Shown: positions 27,506 through 37,252, numbered from the stretch's first letter. The stretch is 64,000 bases of DNA from Alicyclobacillus sp. ALC3 (GCF_028751195.1 NZ_CP066784.1:992001-1056000), one strand, 5' to 3'. Notes: a model not told the origin generated them from the sequence alone. Numbers and translations are program-made.

Positions 27506-28183
27506 CTACTGATTTGCTGCGGAGGAAGGAGTGAGGTGACTCGCGACAAGCACAGCCCTGACCACGTAGCGTTGGTTAACCAACTGAAGAGCGTCGAGCG
27601 GATAGCAGGTTTCCAGAACCAGTGACGGATACGGAGTGTTCGGTACATTTGTCCCCACCGAAATGACTTGGTGGCTCACTACCTTGTACGTAAACACGCC
27701 TTGTGAAGTCTGTACCGTCAAGGTATCCCCTGCCGCCAACTCATCGATGTGGTGAAAGTACGTCACGTCGTGAGCGGCCAGTACTGTAGTCCCCACCTCG
27801 CCTGGGAGCACACTCGACGACAGGTGACCGACCGAGACAGCGAGAATCGAAAGAGCCGTGCCCTGTGTCACCGGAGCCGATATACCAAGCTTCGAAATCA
27901 CCAGGCGGCCCATCAAGGACGCGGTTGCCGGTTGTTGCCCGGTTGCCGCAGCGGGCGGATACAGCGCATTTACCGAGTAGGAGACAACCCTGGCTGGCGG
28001 CGGCGCGACAATTTGAACCTTCACCAAGGGCTTGGACACCGTGGTCTGCTCTGCTCTGGCAACCCTGAAGTAGGCGAGCGGGATGCGCCCGATTTCCAGC
28101 GCGCCTGCAATCATCAGCGCCCCCCCGCCGACCAACAGCAACGCGCGCAGGAACTGTTTACGAGACCTTCCGGCGAACCGCAA
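27506..28183 (-). CDS. Class D/E-like sortase
   Basis: 225 residues. One N-terminal TM helix (about 11-29) precedes a sortase domain with the catalytic triad: His138 (AAHDVTYF), Cys193 (LVLETCYPLDAL, the TLxTC motif) and Arg at 205 or 209 (QRYVVRA). The transpeptidase would cut a C-terminal sorting signal and join the protein to peptidoglycan or another acceptor. The TTG at 28183 lies 8 bp after GGAGG and overlaps the upstream gene by 26 bp; the GTG at 28198 has no ribosome site. The neighbour upstream is its probable substrate. Confidence 0.88.
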   Translation of the reverse strand: MRFAGRSRKQFLRALLLVGGGALMIAGALEIGRIPLAYFRVARAEQTTVSKPLVKVQIVAPPPARVVSYSVNALYPPAAATGQQPATASLMGRLVISKLGISAPVTQGTALSILAVSVGHLSSSVLPGEVGTTVLAAHDVTYFHHIDELAAGDTLTVQTSQGVFTYKVVSHQVISVGTNVPNTPYPSLVLETCYPLDALQLVNQRYVVRAVLVASHLTPSSAANQ

Positions 28184-28814
28184 GTAACACGCCTCCACCC
28201 AGAATCAGCGCCGCGCCAACAATCAGCCAATCGGCAAACGGAAGACCCGTCACTGGCGATGTGGTCTGTGCAACACTCGTCGCAGGTGAGGTCACCACCC
28301 ACCCGACGGGTGCTCCGGCAATCGCGTGTTGCAAAGTATCACTCGAAATTGTAGCTTTGACCGGATTGAGCGTATACGTCCCGGTCGGAGCAATGTTGTA
28401 GTACATGCTGTTTGTGTTCACGTCAGTGTTCGTCAAACTGAACATGACAGGCTTTTGAAACTTCATGACAATCGCGCCCGTTTTTTGGTCGACCACTTTG
28501 AACGCAAAATCAAAGACAGGCGTCTGACCCGAGGGCGCATTGGCAGCGAAGCTCGACAGCGGCCCTTCAAGCAACTCAAATTTCACCGGATCGCTGAACG
28601 TCCCTGTCGGAATCGTGACGGTCGCGTCGCCCGCTTTGATGGTCGCTCCCTGACCGGCAGGAATTGCAGCCTGCGCCGCCACTGTCGGGAACCCGTGCGT
28701 CTGAAAGTCCACGCTTGTGGTCGTCGTCGCTGCAAACGCGGTCGCGACACCTACACCTGCTGTTACTGCCAGGGCGGCAGTGAGCCCTGATACCGTTCGA
28801 AACACCTTGCGCAT
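28158..28814 (-). CDS. Secreted cell-wall-anchored protein (sortase substrate)
   Basis: 218 residues. A signal peptide (1-28, cleaved after AFA) precedes a beta-rich Thr/Ser/Ala-rich domain (about 30-175). The C-terminus is a sorting signal: SPVTG (186-190, LPxTG-like), hydrophobic segment 195-212 and RRK tail. The dedicated sortase gene overlaps its 3' end. GGGAGG precedes the ATG at 28814. An ECF-like promoter is seen upstream. The function of the exported domain is unknown. Confidence 0.82.
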   Translation of the reverse strand: MRKVFRTVSGLTAALAVTAGVGVATAFAATTTTSVDFQTHGFPTVAAQAAIPAGQGATIKAGDATVTIPTGTFSDPVKFELLEGPLSSFAANAPSGQTPVFDFAFKVVDQKTGAIVMKFQKPVMFSLTNTDVNTNSMYYNIAPTGTYTLNPVKATISSDTLQHAIAGAPVGWVVTSPATSVAQTTSPVTGLPFADWLIVGAALILGGGVLLAVRRKVS

Positions 28815-28850
28815 GAATGGCCCTCCCCATCGATTGGTCTTTGCAGAGAC

Positions 28851-28879
28851 TTATACGATGAAGTGGGCCATTCGGTTTT
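28851..28879 (-). promoter_or_regulatory. Candidate ECF-type promoter of the anchor/sortase genes
   Basis: On the minus strand AAAACC (28874-28879) is followed 16 bp later by CGTATAA (28851-28857), the spacing and core (AACC-N16-CGTA) of ECF-dependent promoters, 37 bp before the anchor-protein ATG. The nearby ECF sigma factor is the obvious candidate. Confidence 0.45.
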
Positions 28880-29029
28880 AGGCGTTTCAGTATTTTATGT
28901 CCTCACTGCGATTCCTCGCCTCATAGGCGCATCCAGGCGTAAGCGATGTAGCCCAAACCACGGTACATCTAGGCATCAGGCGCATCCAGGCGAGGACGTG
29001 TGACCCCGTCACGAGAGAGTCTAAAAGGT

Positions 29030-30130
29030 CTAGCCGCGCACGATGACCGCCGCGAGTTCTTTCGGAGCGGCGTTCAGCGAACGCGCGCCGCCCTCTTCAA
29101 TCACGACCAAGTCCTCAATCCGCACGCCAAACTTGCCTGGCAGGTAAATCCCCGGTTCCACACTCATCACCATCCCAGGCTCTAACACCTGGTCGTTGCC
29201 GCCGACGACAAACGGCGCCTCGTGAATCTCCAGCCCGACACCGTGCCCGGTCCGGTGCGTGAAGTACTCGCCGTACCCAGCGTCCTCAATCACCTTGCGC
29301 ACCGCCGCGTCGACAGCGCCGAGTGCCACGCCTGGCTTCGCCGCCGCGATGCCCGCCTTTTGCGCCGCGAGCACACACTCGTACACTTTTGCCACTTCTT
29401 CAGTCGGTTCGCCAATCACAAACGTGCGCGTGATGTCGCTGCAGTAGTGGTTGTAAATTCCGCCAGTGTCCACAATCACGGTACTGCCCGCGACCACCTG
29501 GTTCTCGTCCGGTTCGTGGTGCGGCGCTGCACCTGCGGTTCCTGCGGCGACAATCGGCGGAAACGACATCCCCGCTGCGCCGACCTCTTCCCACAGCTGT
29601 GACAAGTGTTTCGCCGCGTCCGCCTCCGTGACACCGGGCGTCAGCACCGCGCGAATGCGGTCGACAACTTCATCAGCGAGCGCAGATGCGCGCTCGAGGT
29701 CGACCATTTCTGCTCCGTCCTTGCGCTCACGGAGCATACCGAGCACGCCATCCGCCAGCACAGGTGCCGCTGCGTTTGGGCGCTCGGCCATGAACGGCAA
29801 CAGGTGGCGCGCTTCCCAGTGCCCGTCCACCGCAACGGCAGCGTCACTGCCAACGAGCTCTGCGATCAGCGGATACGGGTTCTCGCCGTCTTTCCAGAAC
29901 CGTTTTTGCACATCCGCCTCATTTGCCTCGTGGCGGAACATCTCATGGACCACCCAAACTGCGTCCTGGTTCGCAAACACGACGAGTGCGCTGGCGCGCT
30001 CACCAGTCTCAAGCCAAACGCCAGTCAAGTAGTAGCCGGCGGCCGGCGACGTCACCACTGCGGCCGCCAGATTTGCATCGCGAAGCGCCTGTTGTAGCCG
30101 CGCGCGTCGTGCAGTCGTCATATCAGTCAT
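29030..30130 (-). CDS. M24 family metallopeptidase (Xaa-Pro aminopeptidase-like)
   Basis: 366 residues. An N-terminal creatinase-type domain (about 1-130) precedes the pita-bread catalytic domain. Metal ligands are visible: two Asp in [20 protein letters not shown], His in [14 protein letters not shown], Glu in [16 protein letters not shown], and Glu in [10 protein letters not shown]. It removes N-terminal residues before proline in the family's standard reaction. Three consecutive ATG codons (30136, 30133, 30130) follow GAGGAG; 30130 has the best spacing. Confidence 0.9.
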   Translation of the reverse strand: MTDMTTARRARLQQALRDANLAAAVVTSPAAGYYLTGVWLETGERASALVVFANQDAVWVVHEMFRHEANEADVQKRFWKDGENPYPLIAELVGSDAAVAVDGHWEARHLLPFMAERPNAAAPVLADGVLGMLRERKDGAEMVDLERASALADEVVDRIRAVLTPGVTEADAAKHLSQLWEEVGAAGMSFPPIVAAGTAGAAPHHEPDENQVVAGSTVIVDTGGIYNHYCSDITRTFVIGEPTEEVAKVYECVLAAQKAGIAAAKPGVALGAVDAAVRKVIEDAGYGEYFTHRTGHGVGLEIHEAPFVVGGNDQVLEPGMVMSVEPGIYLPGKFGVRIEDLVVIEEGGARSLNAAPKELAAVIVRG

Positions 30131-30194
30131 CATCATCGCTCCTCGTTGCTGAAGGTTAAGTCCGGATACTACCGGCCGGTTGTTCATTGCTTTG

Positions 30195-30830
30195 CTACTT
30201 CAGCCACTCCTCCGGCTTTGAACGCGCCATCTGAAAGCGGTCGGTGACGCGGGCGTAGTCGTTTCCCGCCATACGGGCAATCGGGCGGAGAAGGTCGGGA
30301 TCGACGTGCCCATTTTGGTACACATCCTCGCGCAGGTGCATACGGACGACTTCGCCGAGCACAATGCTGCCAGCACCGGCCTCTGCGGGGCCAAAGTCGA
30401 TCACCTGCACAAGCTTGCACTCCATCTGCACCGGACTCTCGGCCACGCGCGACGGTGTCACGAGTGTGCTGGGTTCGGGCGTGAGCCCAGAGACGACCCA
30501 CTCGTCGACGTCGGGATCAAACTCTGGAGTCGGTGAAGTCGAGTTCATCGGTTTCGCCATCTCTTCGCTGACGACGTTAATCACGAACTCCCCCGTCTCC
30601 TCGATGTTGCGCACGGTGTCCTTCTTACCGCCGTCCATGCGCCGCATCGGCGCGAACGAAACGATGAACGGCTTCGGGCAGACCCCGTTGAAAAAGCTGA
30701 ACGCTGCGAGGTTCCGTACACCCTCTGCGCTCACCGTCGACACGAACGCGATCGGCCGCGGCACAATGGTGCCGACGAGCAGTTTGTAGTTGTCGGTCCA
30801 GCTCTGTGTCTGTGTATTGAGATCGATCAC
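30195..30830 (-). CDS. Flavin reductase-like FMN-binding protein
   Basis: 211 residues. The flavin-reductase-like split-barrel domain is evident: [20 protein letters not shown] near the start, [22 protein letters not shown], and [18 protein letters not shown]. It resembles YwrF of Bacillus. It probably binds FMN and supplies reduced flavin or acts on an unknown acceptor. The GTG at 30830 lies 10 bp after AGGAGG; an upstream ATG frame (30881) adds an unconserved tail. It is 64 bp upstream of the M24 peptidase gene. Confidence 0.85.
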   Translation of the reverse strand: MIDLNTQTQSWTDNYKLLVGTIVPRPIAFVSTVSAEGVRNLAAFSFFNGVCPKPFIVSFAPMRRMDGGKKDTVRNIEETGEFVINVVSEEMAKPMNSTSPTPEFDPDVDEWVVSGLTPEPSTLVTPSRVAESPVQMECKLVQVIDFGPAEAGAGSIVLGEVVRMHLREDVYQNGHVDPDLLRPIARMAGNDYARVTDRFQMARSKPEEWLK

Positions 30831-30880
30831 GCTTGTGTTCCCTCCTACTTTGACGCCTAAGCTGTTCATCCTTATTAACA

Positions 30881-30903
30881 CCTCACGCGCTCATTTCGTG
30901 AGG
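30881..30903 (-). terminator. Weak hairpin after yerD
   Basis: 7-bp stem CCTCACG / CGTGAGG with a 9-nt loop, 90 bp past the yerD stop. No U-tract. Confidence 0.3.
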
Positions 30904-30992
30904 CCTGACGCGCTCATCGCTGCTACTTGAATGTACAGGTCTCTGCGCGCAAACGCCAGGTGCGAAACCATGAAGCCGCACAACAACTCCGG

Positions 30993-32603
30993 TCATCCGA
31001 TTTCTTTGCTCGACGGCAAATCCGGCTGTGCGCCTGCCTCGACATCCGGCAACGGGAACAAGTCACTCATCCGCACCGCGCGGCCGTACTCATTCTTGTA
31101 GACGACGTGCTCGCGTGTCAGTTTACGCGGGCTGTCGACTCCGCACGCAGCAGCTAGCGCAAACAGTCCGGAACGTACGGTTACGATGTAGTTCATAACG
31201 CGCCACATCTTCTCTTCCGGCACCAAGGCGGCCATGTACTTCGGGTTGGTCGTCGTCACCCCCGTCGGACACTTGCCAGTGTGACACTGCATCGCCATGA
31301 TGCAGCCGTTGGCCATCATGAAGCCGCGCGCCGAGTTCACGCAATCGGCGCCAAGCGCGAGGGCAATCGCAATTTTGTCAGCGGAGATGAGCTTGCCAGA
31401 CGCGAAGATCCGGATTTTGTCCCGCACCCCGAAACGCACGGCTGCATCGACGACCGCGATGAGCGCCGAGTAGAGCGGTAACCCCATGCCGTCTGCCATC
31501 GAGCGAAATGTCGCGCCGGACCCACCCTCGCCACCGTCCACCGTGATGAAGTCCGGGTAGATGCCGAGCCTCTGCATGGTCCCGAACAGCGCGTCCGCAC
31601 TGCCCGAGTGACCGACCACAATTTTGATCCCGACCGGCTTCCCGCCCTCTTCCTGCAACTTCCCAACAAACCGCAGCCCGTCCTCTTCGTTATGGAGAAA
31701 CGGGAACCGGTTCGGTGAGTTGACGGTCTTGCCGACCGGCACCTTGCGGATGCCTGCAACCTTGGCGTTCACCTTTGCGCCCTCAAGGTGGCCACCGCGG
31801 ATCTTTGCGCCTTGCGCAAACTTCAGCTCAAACGCCTTGATGTTTTCTTCGGCAGCTTTGCTGCGAAACTCATCCCAGGAAAAATCGCCGTGATCGTCCC
31901 GATAGCCAAACAGACCGGGCCCAATCTGCGCGACTACGTCCGCCCCGGACTCGAGGTGTTCTGGGGCGACGCCGCCCTCCCCAGTGTTGATCCAGGACCC
32001 GCCCGCCATCTTCGCCCCGCGGCCGGTCGACAAGATGTAGTGCTCACCGACGGCGCCGTACGACGTGGCCGACGCTCCGAACATCCCGCGCACCCGCCAC
32101 GGATGCGTTCGCTCGGGACCAACCACCACCGCATCCTCGTCACGGTACAGCCAGCGCGTCGTCTTGTTGTCAGCAAACTTTTCTTCGCGATCGAACAAGC
32201 CCTCATGGACGATCTCGTATTTTTTCGCCGCCACCAGTTCCGCGTTGTCAACTTTCAGTTCCTCGACGAGGAGCGGGAACATCCCGTTTGCCACGTAGTA
32301 ACCGGGGGCTTCAAAGTCGCGCTTGGAACCAAAGCTGACGAGGTCAGTCTGATACTTGGCAGAAAACACGAGCCCAATGAACTCGTCTCGCGAGAACGGT
32401 TTGCCCTGCCGATCGCCGTCAAACCAGTACTGGCGAAACTCAGGGCCCATCTTCTCCAACAAGTAGCGAACCCAGCCAAGGTATGGATGCGCCCGAATGA
32501 CCGAGTGCTGCGGCTGTTTAGCCAACCAGCGCATGTACAGAAAGAGCCCGACTGGCGGCACGATCACGATGACCAGAATCACGATTAGAATGGCTGTCTG
32601 CAA
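30993..32603 (-). CDS. yerD: FMN-binding glutamate synthase-like protein YerD
   Basis: 536 residues. One N-terminal TM helix (about 4-24) is followed by a stand-alone FMN-binding glutamate-synthase central domain: FPLLVEELKVDNAE, EGGVAPEHLESGADVVAQIGPGLFGYRD, ITVDGGEGGSGATFRSMADGMGLP, and SGKLISADKIAIALALGADCVNSARGFMMANGCI with CHTGKCPTGVTT. The amidotransferase part of true GltB is absent, as in Bacillus YerD. The reaction is not known. The TTG at 32603 follows GGGGGAG by about 6 bp. Confidence 0.88.
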   Translation of the reverse strand: MQTAILIVILVIVIVPPVGLFLYMRWLAKQPQHSVIRAHPYLGWVRYLLEKMGPEFRQYWFDGDRQGKPFSRDEFIGLVFSAKYQTDLVSFGSKRDFEAPGYYVANGMFPLLVEELKVDNAELVAAKKYEIVHEGLFDREEKFADNKTTRWLYRDEDAVVVGPERTHPWRVRGMFGASATSYGAVGEHYILSTGRGAKMAGGSWINTGEGGVAPEHLESGADVVAQIGPGLFGYRDDHGDFSWDEFRSKAAEENIKAFELKFAQGAKIRGGHLEGAKVNAKVAGIRKVPVGKTVNSPNRFPFLHNEEDGLRFVGKLQEEGGKPVGIKIVVGHSGSADALFGTMQRLGIYPDFITVDGGEGGSGATFRSMADGMGLPLYSALIAVVDAAVRFGVRDKIRIFASGKLISADKIAIALALGADCVNSARGFMMANGCIMAMQCHTGKCPTGVTTTNPKYMAALVPEEKMWRVMNYIVTVRSGLFALAAACGVDSPRKLTREHVVYKNEYGRAVRMSDLFPLPDVEAGAQPDLPSSKEIG

Positions 32604-32964
32604 TGTACACTCCCCCGTTCGCCAGGGCCGGCCCTACGGCTACGGCTACGCCCTGTATGGCTTAAGCCTATCACTTTTCGGGTGGAATTTGGGTGTGACT
32701 AGAGGGCTGAGGTCTGAGGCGGCGGTGGGAGTTGGACGCCGTAGCGCCATTGTGGCCGCAAACCAGCGGGATCACGACGAGGATTGCGCCATTGCGGCGT
32801 AATTGACCCCTTAACGCCAAAACCCCTCATGCTCCTGCGGAGCACAATTTATAATGAAAATAGCCGCAAACGGCTATTTTCCCCATCAATGTCCACACGA
32901 AGCCGCCAAACCGGCTCATACATCGCATCGCCAACCTGCTAGTGCAATTGTGGTCGTGCCGTAG
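32604..32964. other. Intergenic region with a hairpin and isolated family-2-like motifs
   Basis: Two degenerate copies of the family-2 palindrome are visible (GCGCCATTGTGGCC at about 32744, GCGCCATTGCGGCG at about 32787). A terminator-like hairpin stands at 32856. No gene is supported. Confidence 0.5.
32856..32881. terminator. Bidirectional-type hairpin
   Basis: An 11-bp stem with a 4-nt loop (GAAAATAGCCG / CGGCTATTTTC) has A and T ends in both directions. On the minus strand it can terminate the putB transcript after the repeats. Confidence 0.6.
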
Positions 32965-33184
32965 GTGTCAATTTGACACTTACCCGCGGGGATGTCGTGC
33001 CGTAGGTGTCAATTTGACACTTACATGCGAAGACGCCGCGCCATAGGTGTCAATTTGACACTTACATGCGAAGACGCCGCGCCATAGGTGTCAATTTGAC
33101 ACTTACATGTGAAGACGCCGTGCCATAGGTGTCAATTTGACACTTACATGCGAAGACGCCGCGCCATAGGTGTCAATTTGACAC
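32965..33184. repeat. Family-1 palindrome array, 6 units of 41 bp (inverted)
   Basis: Six copies of GTGTCAATTTGACAC at exact 41-bp spacing (32965, 33006, 33047, 33088, 33129, 33170). The linker is the reverse complement of the one at 24.7-25.7 kb with a few changes, so this array is inverted relative to it. Confidence 0.93.
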
Positions 33185-33264
33185 TTACATGCGAGATCCC
33201 GATAGAACGCCATCATGCCACGTTGAGCTTAGCGTGGTGGTGATTCGCAGACACGCGTACGGCG
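33185..33264. other. Short spacer between two repeat arrays
   Basis: No feature is seen. Confidence 0.4.
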
Positions 33265-33392
33265 CACGCCCACTCTGCTCCACGCCCACTCTGCTCCACG
33301 CCCACTCTGCTCCACGCCCACTCTGCTCCACGCCCACTCTGCTCCACGCCCACTCTGCTCCACGCCCACTCTGCTCCACGCCCACTCTGCGC
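33265..33392. repeat. 16-bp tandem repeat, 8 copies
   Basis: Eight near-identical copies of CACGCCCACTCTGCTC run head to tail, the last with one change. The repeat sits 24 bp beyond the putB stop. The frames it opens are compositional and rejected as genes. Confidence 0.95.
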
Positions 33393-33416
33393 CCGCCAAG
33401 CCTGCGCGCAGGGACA

Positions 33417-34331
33417 TCACCTCATCATGCCACGCAGCACGAAGCCGACGTTCGCCGGGCGCTCGGCCAGCCGGCGCATGAAATAGCCGTACCAGTCATT
33501 TCCATACGGCACGTAGATACGCAGCGGATAGCCCTCTTGGACGAGGCGGTGTTGTAAATCCGTGCGGATCCCGTAGAGCATCTGAAACTCGTACTTGTCT
33601 GACGAGAGCTGGTGCTTGCCGATAAACAACTTGCAGTGTTCGATAATCTGCTCGTCGTGCGTGGCCACCGCCACGAAGCCCGACCCGAGCAGGAGCGATT
33701 CGACCATCTTCACGTAGTTCGCATCTACTTCCGCCTTGTCCGGGTACGCCACACTCGGCGGCTCTTTGTATGCACCTTTGACGACGCGAATGTGGGCGCC
33801 TTCTCTAGAAAGGCGCACCGCGTCGTCAAAGCTCCGGTACAAGTAGGCCTGCAACACTGTGTCGACGTTGTCGTAGTCTTTCCGCAACTGGTCAAACATG
33901 TTAAGCGTGACCTGGCAACGCGAGAAGTCTTCCATGTCGATGTTGACGCGCAGGCCGAAATCTTTGGCCGTACTCAGGATGCGGCGCATGTTGTGCGTGC
34001 ACAGATCGCGGCGGATGTCGAGCCCCATCTGCGTCATCTTGACTGACAGCGTAGCCCGAACGCCCGCTGCTGCAATCGCGTCAAGTGTGCGCACGCAGAA
34101 ATCCGTCGATTCCGCGGCCTCCCGTTCATCGCTGACAAACTCGCCAAGGTGGTCGAGCGTGGCCGTGATCCCGTCCGAATTCAACTGCCGGACCGTAGCA
34201 ATTGCACTGTCAATCGTCTCGCCCGCGACAAACCGCTGTGCCCCAAGGTGTAATCCGTACCGTTTTGCCAGACGATTCGCGGACTTGTTTTTGGCGAGCG
34301 ACAACAACACAGAGCGCATCATCTGCTCCAT
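33417..34331 (-). CDS. putB: Proline dehydrogenase
   Basis: 304 residues, the monofunctional size of the Gram-positive enzyme. TIM-barrel motifs include SVKMTQMGLD, VNIDMEDFSR, QAYLYRSFDDA, RVVKGAYKEP, VAVATHDEQII and YEFQMLYGIR, and the C-terminal GNDWYGYFMRRLAERPAN. It oxidises proline to pyrroline-5-carboxylate with FAD, feeding electrons to the respiratory chain. GGAGG lies 7 bp before the ATG. The partner P5C dehydrogenase is not in the window. Downstream are the tandem repeats. Confidence 0.95.
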   Translation of the reverse strand: MEQMMRSVLLSLAKNKSANRLAKRYGLHLGAQRFVAGETIDSAIATVRQLNSDGITATLDHLGEFVSDEREAAESTDFCVRTLDAIAAAGVRATLSVKMTQMGLDIRRDLCTHNMRRILSTAKDFGLRVNIDMEDFSRCQVTLNMFDQLRKDYDNVDTVLQAYLYRSFDDAVRLSREGAHIRVVKGAYKEPPSVAYPDKAEVDANYVKMVESLLLGSGFVAVATHDEQIIEHCKLFIGKHQLSSDKYEFQMLYGIRTDLQHRLVQEGYPLRIYVPYGNDWYGYFMRRLAERPANVGFVLRGMMR

Positions 34332-34357
34332 GACAAGCCTCCGTTCCCGGATCGGAC

Positions 34358-34558
34358 TCAGAACAGGATGTGAGTCACGTGGATGCCACTAATGCCTACG
34401 TGGTAGCCAAGGGAAAATCCAAGCAGGATCAGGAACGCGATCCAAAAACCCACCGCAAGTGTTGTAAACAGCCAGCGCACAGCGCGCCGTCTCAAGATGG
34501 TGCAGGCCACTGCAACGACCAGCAGGACCAAGAGCATCAACATTTGAGCGCCCGTCAA
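34358..34558 (-). CDS. Small membrane protein with two TM helices
   Basis: 66 residues, not recognised. Two hydrophobic helices (about 5-22 and 33-52) are joined by a basic loop (LRRRAVRW). It starts at TTG 34558 with GGAG 8 bp upstream. The stop is 26 bp before the putB ATG, so the two could be cotranscribed. The function is unknown. Confidence 0.55.
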   Translation of the reverse strand: MTGAQMLMLLVLLVVAVACTILRRRAVRWLFTTLAVGFWIAFLILLGFSLGYHVGISGIHVTHILF

Positions 34559-34706
34559 ACTTTCATCTCCTCAACCATGTCGTCCAACAACGCAGCCCCA
34601 TCGCGGGTTGCGCCTCGAGCAGCCACGCAACTCGCCTGGCCGATGGTGCCTGGCCGGTGCCCCAATCGCAAGCTCCACTCAAAACCAGCCAGAGCCTCTA
34701 CGCGAG

Positions 34707-35645
34707 TCAGTGGCGCGCAGTCGGCAGCAAGCGGTCCGGGTCCGCAGTGCGAACCGGCTCCCACGTGCTCTTGTCGTGCTCATCGTACCGTGAGAGGTAC
34801 TGCACGACTTCATTCGTGATCGCGGTCGGTGTCGACGCGCCAGACGTCACCGCGACGCGGTTGACGCCTTTGAGCCAGGCCCGGTCGATCTCGGTCACGT
34901 CCGCAACGCGGTGCGCCGGCGTACCCGCCACTTCCTGTGACACTTGGGCGAGCCGGTTCGAGTTGTTGCTGCGCGGATCGCCGACGACGAGACACAAGTC
35001 TGCGTCCTTCGCCTGATCGGCCACTGCCTGTTGCCGTGTCTGCGTCGCCATACAGATTTCGTTGTGGATTTCTGCCTGCGGGTACTTGCGCTTCACCGCC
35101 TGCATCAAGTCGGCCGTGTCCCACTGGCTCATCGTCGTCTGGTTCGTAACGGCAATCTTCTCGCTTTGAATGGCGAGTCCGTCGACGTCCTTCATGTTCT
35201 CCACCAAATGCACGTGACCCGGCGCCACGCCGCTCGCGCCCTCCGGCTCCGGATGGCCCTTGCGGCCGATGTAGATAATCTCGTAGCCAAGCGCAACGCG
35301 ATCGCGAATCAAATCGTGCGTCTTCGTCACATCTGGGCACGTGGCGTCGATCACACGCAAGCCACGCTCTGCCGCGCGGCGCTTCACTTCTGGTGACACG
35401 CCGTGCGCGGTGAAGACGACTGTACCTTCCGTCACCTGCTCAAGCAGCGCTAGACGGTCTGCGCCGTCAAGCGTGATGACGCCTTCGCGTTCAAAAGCGT
35501 CGACTACATGTTGATTGTGCACAATCATGCCAAGTATATAGATCGGGCGTGGCAGCGTCTTGTCCTCTGCTGCCTGTTTCGCCATGACCATTGCATCCAC
35601 TACGCCGTAGCAGTAGCCTCTCGGTGTAATCTTGACGACGTCCAT
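34707..35645 (-). CDS. ispH: 4-hydroxy-3-methylbut-2-enyl diphosphate reductase
   Basis: 312 residues. The three Fe-S ligand cysteines are in RGYCYGV (Cys12), DATCPDV and NEICMAT, and the conserved [13 protein letters not shown] and [12 protein letters not shown] follow. It catalyses the last step of the MEP isoprenoid pathway, giving IPP and DMAPP. The cluster it carries depends on the suf system encoded at 51.9-57.0 kb. The ATG at 35645 lies 8 bp after GGAGG; the longer frame to 35660 lacks that spacing. Confidence 0.96.
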   Translation of the reverse strand: MDVVKITPRGYCYGVVDAMVMAKQAAEDKTLPRPIYILGMIVHNQHVVDAFEREGVITLDGADRLALLEQVTEGTVVFTAHGVSPEVKRRAAERGLRVIDATCPDVTKTHDLIRDRVALGYEIIYIGRKGHPEPEGASGVAPGHVHLVENMKDVDGLAIQSEKIAVTNQTTMSQWDTADLMQAVKRKYPQAEIHNEICMATQTRQQAVADQAKDADLCLVVGDPRSNNSNRLAQVSQEVAGTPAHRVADVTEIDRAWLKGVNRVAVTSGASTPTAITNEVVQYLSRYDEHDKSTWEPVRTADPDRLLPTARH

Positions 35646-35728
35646 CGGCATCGCCTCCACCCTGCATTATACTAGAATCGACAGAACAGCGTGTGACGCC
35701 GGATATCCGCTAGGCCCTCACACTCTGC

Positions 35729-37252
35729 TCAGGTCGACGGCACCCCTGCGGGACGCTGTGCGAGCAACAAATCGTGCTTTAAATTCCACAACCGCTGCGA
35801 CAAGTCAACGTGGTAACCGTGCGGATTGACCGGGCGCAACACTTCGGATGAAAACAGTTTGAGTTGGTCCTCAACGCGGGACTGGATGTCCGTTAAAGTC
35901 GGCAACTCATACACGAGCTCGCCGCTCTGATAAACAGGCGTCAACAGCGGTTCGACCGTGAAGTTGCGAATAGTCTTGCGTTTGTAGGTGTGGACCGGAT
36001 CAAACAGTTCAATCGGCTGGGTAGGATCGATGACCTCGTCGTCGAGCGCGATTAGGTCTGCTGAAGCGTGCCCTTCCACGATGAACCGCAGTACCTGCTT
36101 CTTGCCGGGGTTGGTCACTTTGCTCGCGTTTTCCGACACCTTGATGCAAGGCTCGAGCTCGCCTTCCCGCTCTCGCGCCGCGAGCTTATACACGCCCCCG
36201 AGGGCTGGGCAGCCCTGACTGGTGATGAGATGTGTGCCGACACCCCAAGACGTAATTTTCGCGCCTTGAATCAGCAAGTCGCGAATGGTGAACTCGTCGA
36301 GGTCGGACGACGCGATGATGCCGATGTCTGGATAACCAGCCGCATCAAGCATCTGCCGCGCGCGTTTCGAGAAATACGCGAGGTCGCCGCTGTCGATGCG
36401 GATGGAGTGCACCTTTCGCCCCTGCGCCTCCAACTCGCGCGCCAACGCAATCGCGTTCGGGACGCCGCTGCGCAACACGTCGTACGTGTCGACGAGAAGC
36501 ACCACGTTGTCCGGAAAAGTCTGTGCGTAGGCGCGGAACGCTTCCAATTCAGAGTCGAAGTTCTGAATCCAGCTGTGTGCCTGCGTTCCGAGCACAGCCA
36601 TGCCAAAACTCTGCCCCGCGAGTACGTTGCTGGTGCCGACGCAACCGCCAATCATCGCGGCGCGCGCCCCGAATACAGACGCATCCATGTTCTGTGCCCG
36701 GCGCAGTCCCATTTCGATCACGGGCGCGTTCGGGTGCGCCGTGTTTGCGCGCGCTGCATCCACAATTCGCCGGGCTTTGGTCGCAATTAGACTCTGGTGG
36801 TTTACGAAAGAGAGGACGGCAGACTCGACGAGCTGCAATTCAAAAACGCGCCCTTCAAATCGCAGCAACGGCTCGTTCGGGAACACAACAGTGCCTTCAG
36901 GCACAGCGTACAGATGTCCGGTGAAGCGGAAGTTGCGCAGCTCTTCGAGGAAGTCGTCCGAGAATGCGCCAAGGGAGCGCAAATAAGCGATGTCCTCGTC
37001 GTCAAAGCGCAGGTTGTGAAGATACCACACCACCTGCTCAAGTCCAGCGGCGATGACGTACCCGTTGCCGCAAGGGTTGGTGCGGTAGAACAGGTCAAAT
37101 ACCACGCGCTGGTCCTGTCCGTCAGCCTGATGATAACCGTACATCATCGTCAGCTGGTAAAAGTCAGTCAGCAACGCAGCTTTTCGATCCCGGTAAATTG
37201 GCAACGCCGAGACCTCTTCAACTCGTTCAAACGCTCGCGTGCGGATGGTCAT
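35729..37252 (-). CDS. pncB: Nicotinate phosphoribosyltransferase
   Basis: 507 residues. The family pattern is clear: LLTDFYQLTMMYGY near the start, VFDLFYRTNPCGNGYVIAAGLEQV, EMGLRRAQNMDASVFGARAAMIGG, IRIDSGDLAYFSKRAR, IIASSDLDEFTIRDLL and SWGVGTHLITS. It joins nicotinate to PRPP in NAD salvage. The ATG overlaps the IMPase stop (ATGA), so the two genes are translationally coupled. GGGGAG is 8 bp upstream. Confidence 0.95.
   Translation of the reverse strand: MTIRTRAFERVEEVSALPIYRDRKAALLTDFYQLTMMYGYHQADGQDQRVVFDLFYRTNPCGNGYVIAAGLEQVVWYLHNLRFDDEDIAYLRSLGAFSDDFLEELRNFRFTGHLYAVPEGTVVFPNEPLLRFEGRVFELQLVESAVLSFVNHQSLIATKARRIVDAARANTAHPNAPVIEMGLRRAQNMDASVFGARAAMIGGCVGTSNVLAGQSFGMAVLGTQAHSWIQNFDSELEAFRAYAQTFPDNVVLLVDTYDVLRSGVPNAIALARELEAQGRKVHSIRIDSGDLAYFSKRARQMLDAAGYPDIGIIASSDLDEFTIRDLLIQGAKITSWGVGTHLITSQGCPALGGVYKLAAREREGELEPCIKVSENASKVTNPGKKQVLRFIVEGHASADLIALDDEVIDPTQPIELFDPVHTYKRKTIRNFTVEPLLTPVYQSGELVYELPTLTDIQSRVEDQLKLFSSEVLRPVNPHGYHVDLSQRLWNLKHDLLLAQRPAGVPST

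Noticed and set aside
33185..33420. Frames encoding SRVGVEQSGRGAEW repeats
   Set aside because: Translation of the 16-bp satellite only.
34555..34764. 69-codon frame between ispH and the small membrane protein
   Set aside because: Overlaps the ispH end, no ribosome site, no recognisable composition.
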